Part shown: one piece after another, positions 62,868-64,000 of the stretch
How the letters are laid out: each line of letters starts with the position of its first letter
Position numbering within the stretch: position 1 is the stretch's first letter
Source: a bacterium
Lineage (GTDB): Bacteria > CLD3 > SB21
Assembly (NCBI GenBank): GCA_019695335.1
Contig: JAIBAF010000006.1
Span: 22,833 to 86,832, forward strand
Direction of reading: 5' to 3'
DNA length: 64,000 nucleotides
Position numbers and translations under genes: made by a program
The notes under the pieces: generated by a model
What the model was told of the DNA's origin: nothing
Databases searched by the model: none
What the model saw: the letters and a program-made list of their open reading frames with translations, nothing else

Positions 62868-64000
62868 ATGGAAACACCAATCATAGAACACGACGAAGAA
62901 TTTGAAAGCGAAGACCTGAATGCCGCCGAGGAAACACTTGAAGACGTAAAGCGGGTTATTAACGGCGATGTGCCGGTCTTTACTCCGCCAAAGCGAATTG
63001 TACGAAAATTTAAGGACGAATCGGAAAAAGCCGAGACGGAAATCATACCCGAAAAGAAACCCAAGTATGAACCCTATCCCGGCTTTGATCCGAAAAAACC
63101 CGACCCTGAATTTGCCTATACGGGCGTGCTATTCAGGGTTACAGGAAGCGGGACTCCGAACTATTTGGAACGAATCGACGGGCGAACGTTTGACGACGTT
63201 GCCTACCGTTACGGAGCAGGAAACTACATGATCCGTATGCCCAATATGAAAGGCATTTGCATGTATTTCCCGGTTTCACGGGAACTGGAAACACGGGTTC
63301 GCTTTGAGCGGCAAGATGAACCGGAAGATTTTTATTTTGAAAAATCACAGAAAGCCGATCCACAAACTGTTCCGGCACCTGTCCAGAATAATGACTCGAA
63401 GATTTATGAACTCTTGCTTCAGCAGTCCCAGCAAACGCAAGCTCAGTTTCAAACGATGCTCATGACACTATTGGGCAAAGATACCGGCGCGTCGGGTCAA
63501 GCACTCTCGGATGCTTATCAAAACGGATTCAAGGCCGGTCAGGAATCCGCTAAAACCGCAATGGGAACGATGGATACTATGTTCCGGAACATCGAAAAAG
63601 AACGCGATGAATGGAAAGCCAAAGCCGAAATGCTTCAAGTGGAACTTGGGCAATTACCCAGTGACGAAGAAGAGGAAGAAGACGATGAAGCGGAAGAGCA
63701 GCCCAAAAGCCCGCTCTCTGAAGTTGTCGAAGGATTAAAAGCGGTTAAAGATTTGGTTAATGCAAAACCTCAAAACACGGTACCTGAAAACAGGCAAATT
63801 GAGAACCAGCAAAAGGAAATTCGCGTGATGAATTCGGATAACATCAAAAACCTGATCGTCAATTCGTTCAAGAAACAAGTGCCCGCACTTCAAGCGGCCC
63901 AGCAGGTCTATGGCCTTGTCGGATCATTGGAAAAAGGCGCATTGAAGGCGTTCCCGGCAACGCAGGTGGTTGACTACTTAGTTCAGAACTACCTGCCCGG
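62868..64000 (+). CDS. Acidic hypothetical protein, mobile-element type (truncated by window end)
   Basis: The frame is open from ATG 62868 to the last base without a stop, giving at least 377 residues. GAG (AAAAGAGCA) is near the start. The N-terminal third is Glu/Asp/Lys/Pro-rich. A folded core contains YLERIDGRTFDDVAYRYGAG followed by NYMIRMPNMKG. Next come Gln-rich and coiled-coil segments (about 175-265) and a Glu/Asp patch. No enzyme motif is visible. The composition and context suggest a phage or integrative element structural or DNA-associated protein, unconfirmed. Confidence 0.7.
   Translation, partial: METPIIEHDEEFESEDLNAAEETLEDVKRVINGDVPVFTPPKRIVRKFKDESEKAETEIIPEKKPKYEPYPGFDPKKPDPEFAYTGVLFRVTGSGTPNYLERIDGRTFDDVAYRYGAGNYMIRMPNMKGICMYFPVSRELETRVRFERQDEPEDFYFEKSQKADPQTVPAPVQNNDSKIYELLLQQSQQTQAQFQTMLMTLLGKDTGASGQALSDAYQNGFKAGQESAKTAMGTMDTMFRNIEKERDEWKAKAEMLQVELGQLPSDEEEEEDDEAEEQPKSPLSEVVEGLKAVKDLVNAKPQNTVPENRQIENQQKEIRVMNSDNIKNLIVNSFKKQVPALQAAQQVYGLVGSLEKGALKAFPATQVVDYLVQNYLP

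Noticed and set aside
1..64000. CRISPR arrays, rRNA, tRNA genes
   Set aside because: No regular direct-repeat/spacer series, no rRNA stretches and no cloverleaf with CCA or GGTTCRA-type T arm was recognised; a tRNA scan would settle it.

Overview
The window looks like the chromosome of a Gram-negative bacterium of the FCB superphylum (Ignavibacteria, Calditrichota, KSB1 or Marinimicrobia-like lineages). The evidence is a 3001-residue secreted protein ending in an NYPNPFNP-type type IX secretion (T9SS) sorting domain, several lipoproteins with ADL-style lipoboxes, a fused KorA plus KorB 2-oxoacid:ferredoxin oxidoreductase, a UbiA enzyme of the geranylgeranylglycerol-phosphate transferase type, and many conserved housekeeping genes. 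The genus cannot be fixed from the sequence alone. Base composition looks moderate and was not computed.

Layout. 1-6.7 kb: tail of a glycosyltransferase, a class V aminotransferase, a WYL regulator divergent from an ssb-recA-ssb cluster, an orphan lipoprotein and an EamA transporter. 6.7-11.7 kb (minus): pheT, a ZapB-like coiled coil, zapA, a strong terminator and rny. 11.9-15.8 kb (plus): ppk2, transketolase and lipoprotein MsrA. 15.9-31.6 kb is mostly minus-strand metabolism: a fused 2-oxoacid dehydrogenase E1, ccmB, GNAT, nitrilase (plus), rsgA, a propeller lipoprotein, CBS-CBS-korA-korB, a DEDDy exonuclease pair, apt, REC-GGDEF with acylphosphatase, SDR and UbiA. 31.7-37.5 kb (minus): the translation block typA, ffh, rpsP, khpA, rimM, trmD, rplS. 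37.8-40.1 kb: a CsgG / Omp28-like / Ig-like envelope operon. 40.4-50.3 kb (plus): the giant T9SS cargo gene and two small downstream genes.

50.3-58.5 kb (minus) is a nine-gene, tightly packed operon combining NeuB-like synthase, KdsC-like phosphatase, SpsF-like cytidylyltransferase, split transketolase, class III aminotransferase, SDR, a GT-B protein and a fatty acid hydroxylase. It looks like the biosynthesis of an unusual activated 2-keto-3-deoxy sugar for a surface glycan. This is the best candidate for an undescribed system in the window.

58.7-60.2 kb holds a membrane protein and a TPR protein. From about 60.2 kb to the end the content changes: an excisionase-like HTH gene with an inverted repeat around its start codon, a 40-residue Gly/Asn-rich peptide gene, a DUF262/HNH (GmrSD-type) protein, a helically phased array of AGTCYCA repeats next to a promoter, and a long acidic unknown gene running off the window. 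This is probably the edge of a mobile or defence element. Many starts were corrected from the longest possible frame using Shine-Dalgarno sites, and several genes start with GTG or TTG.
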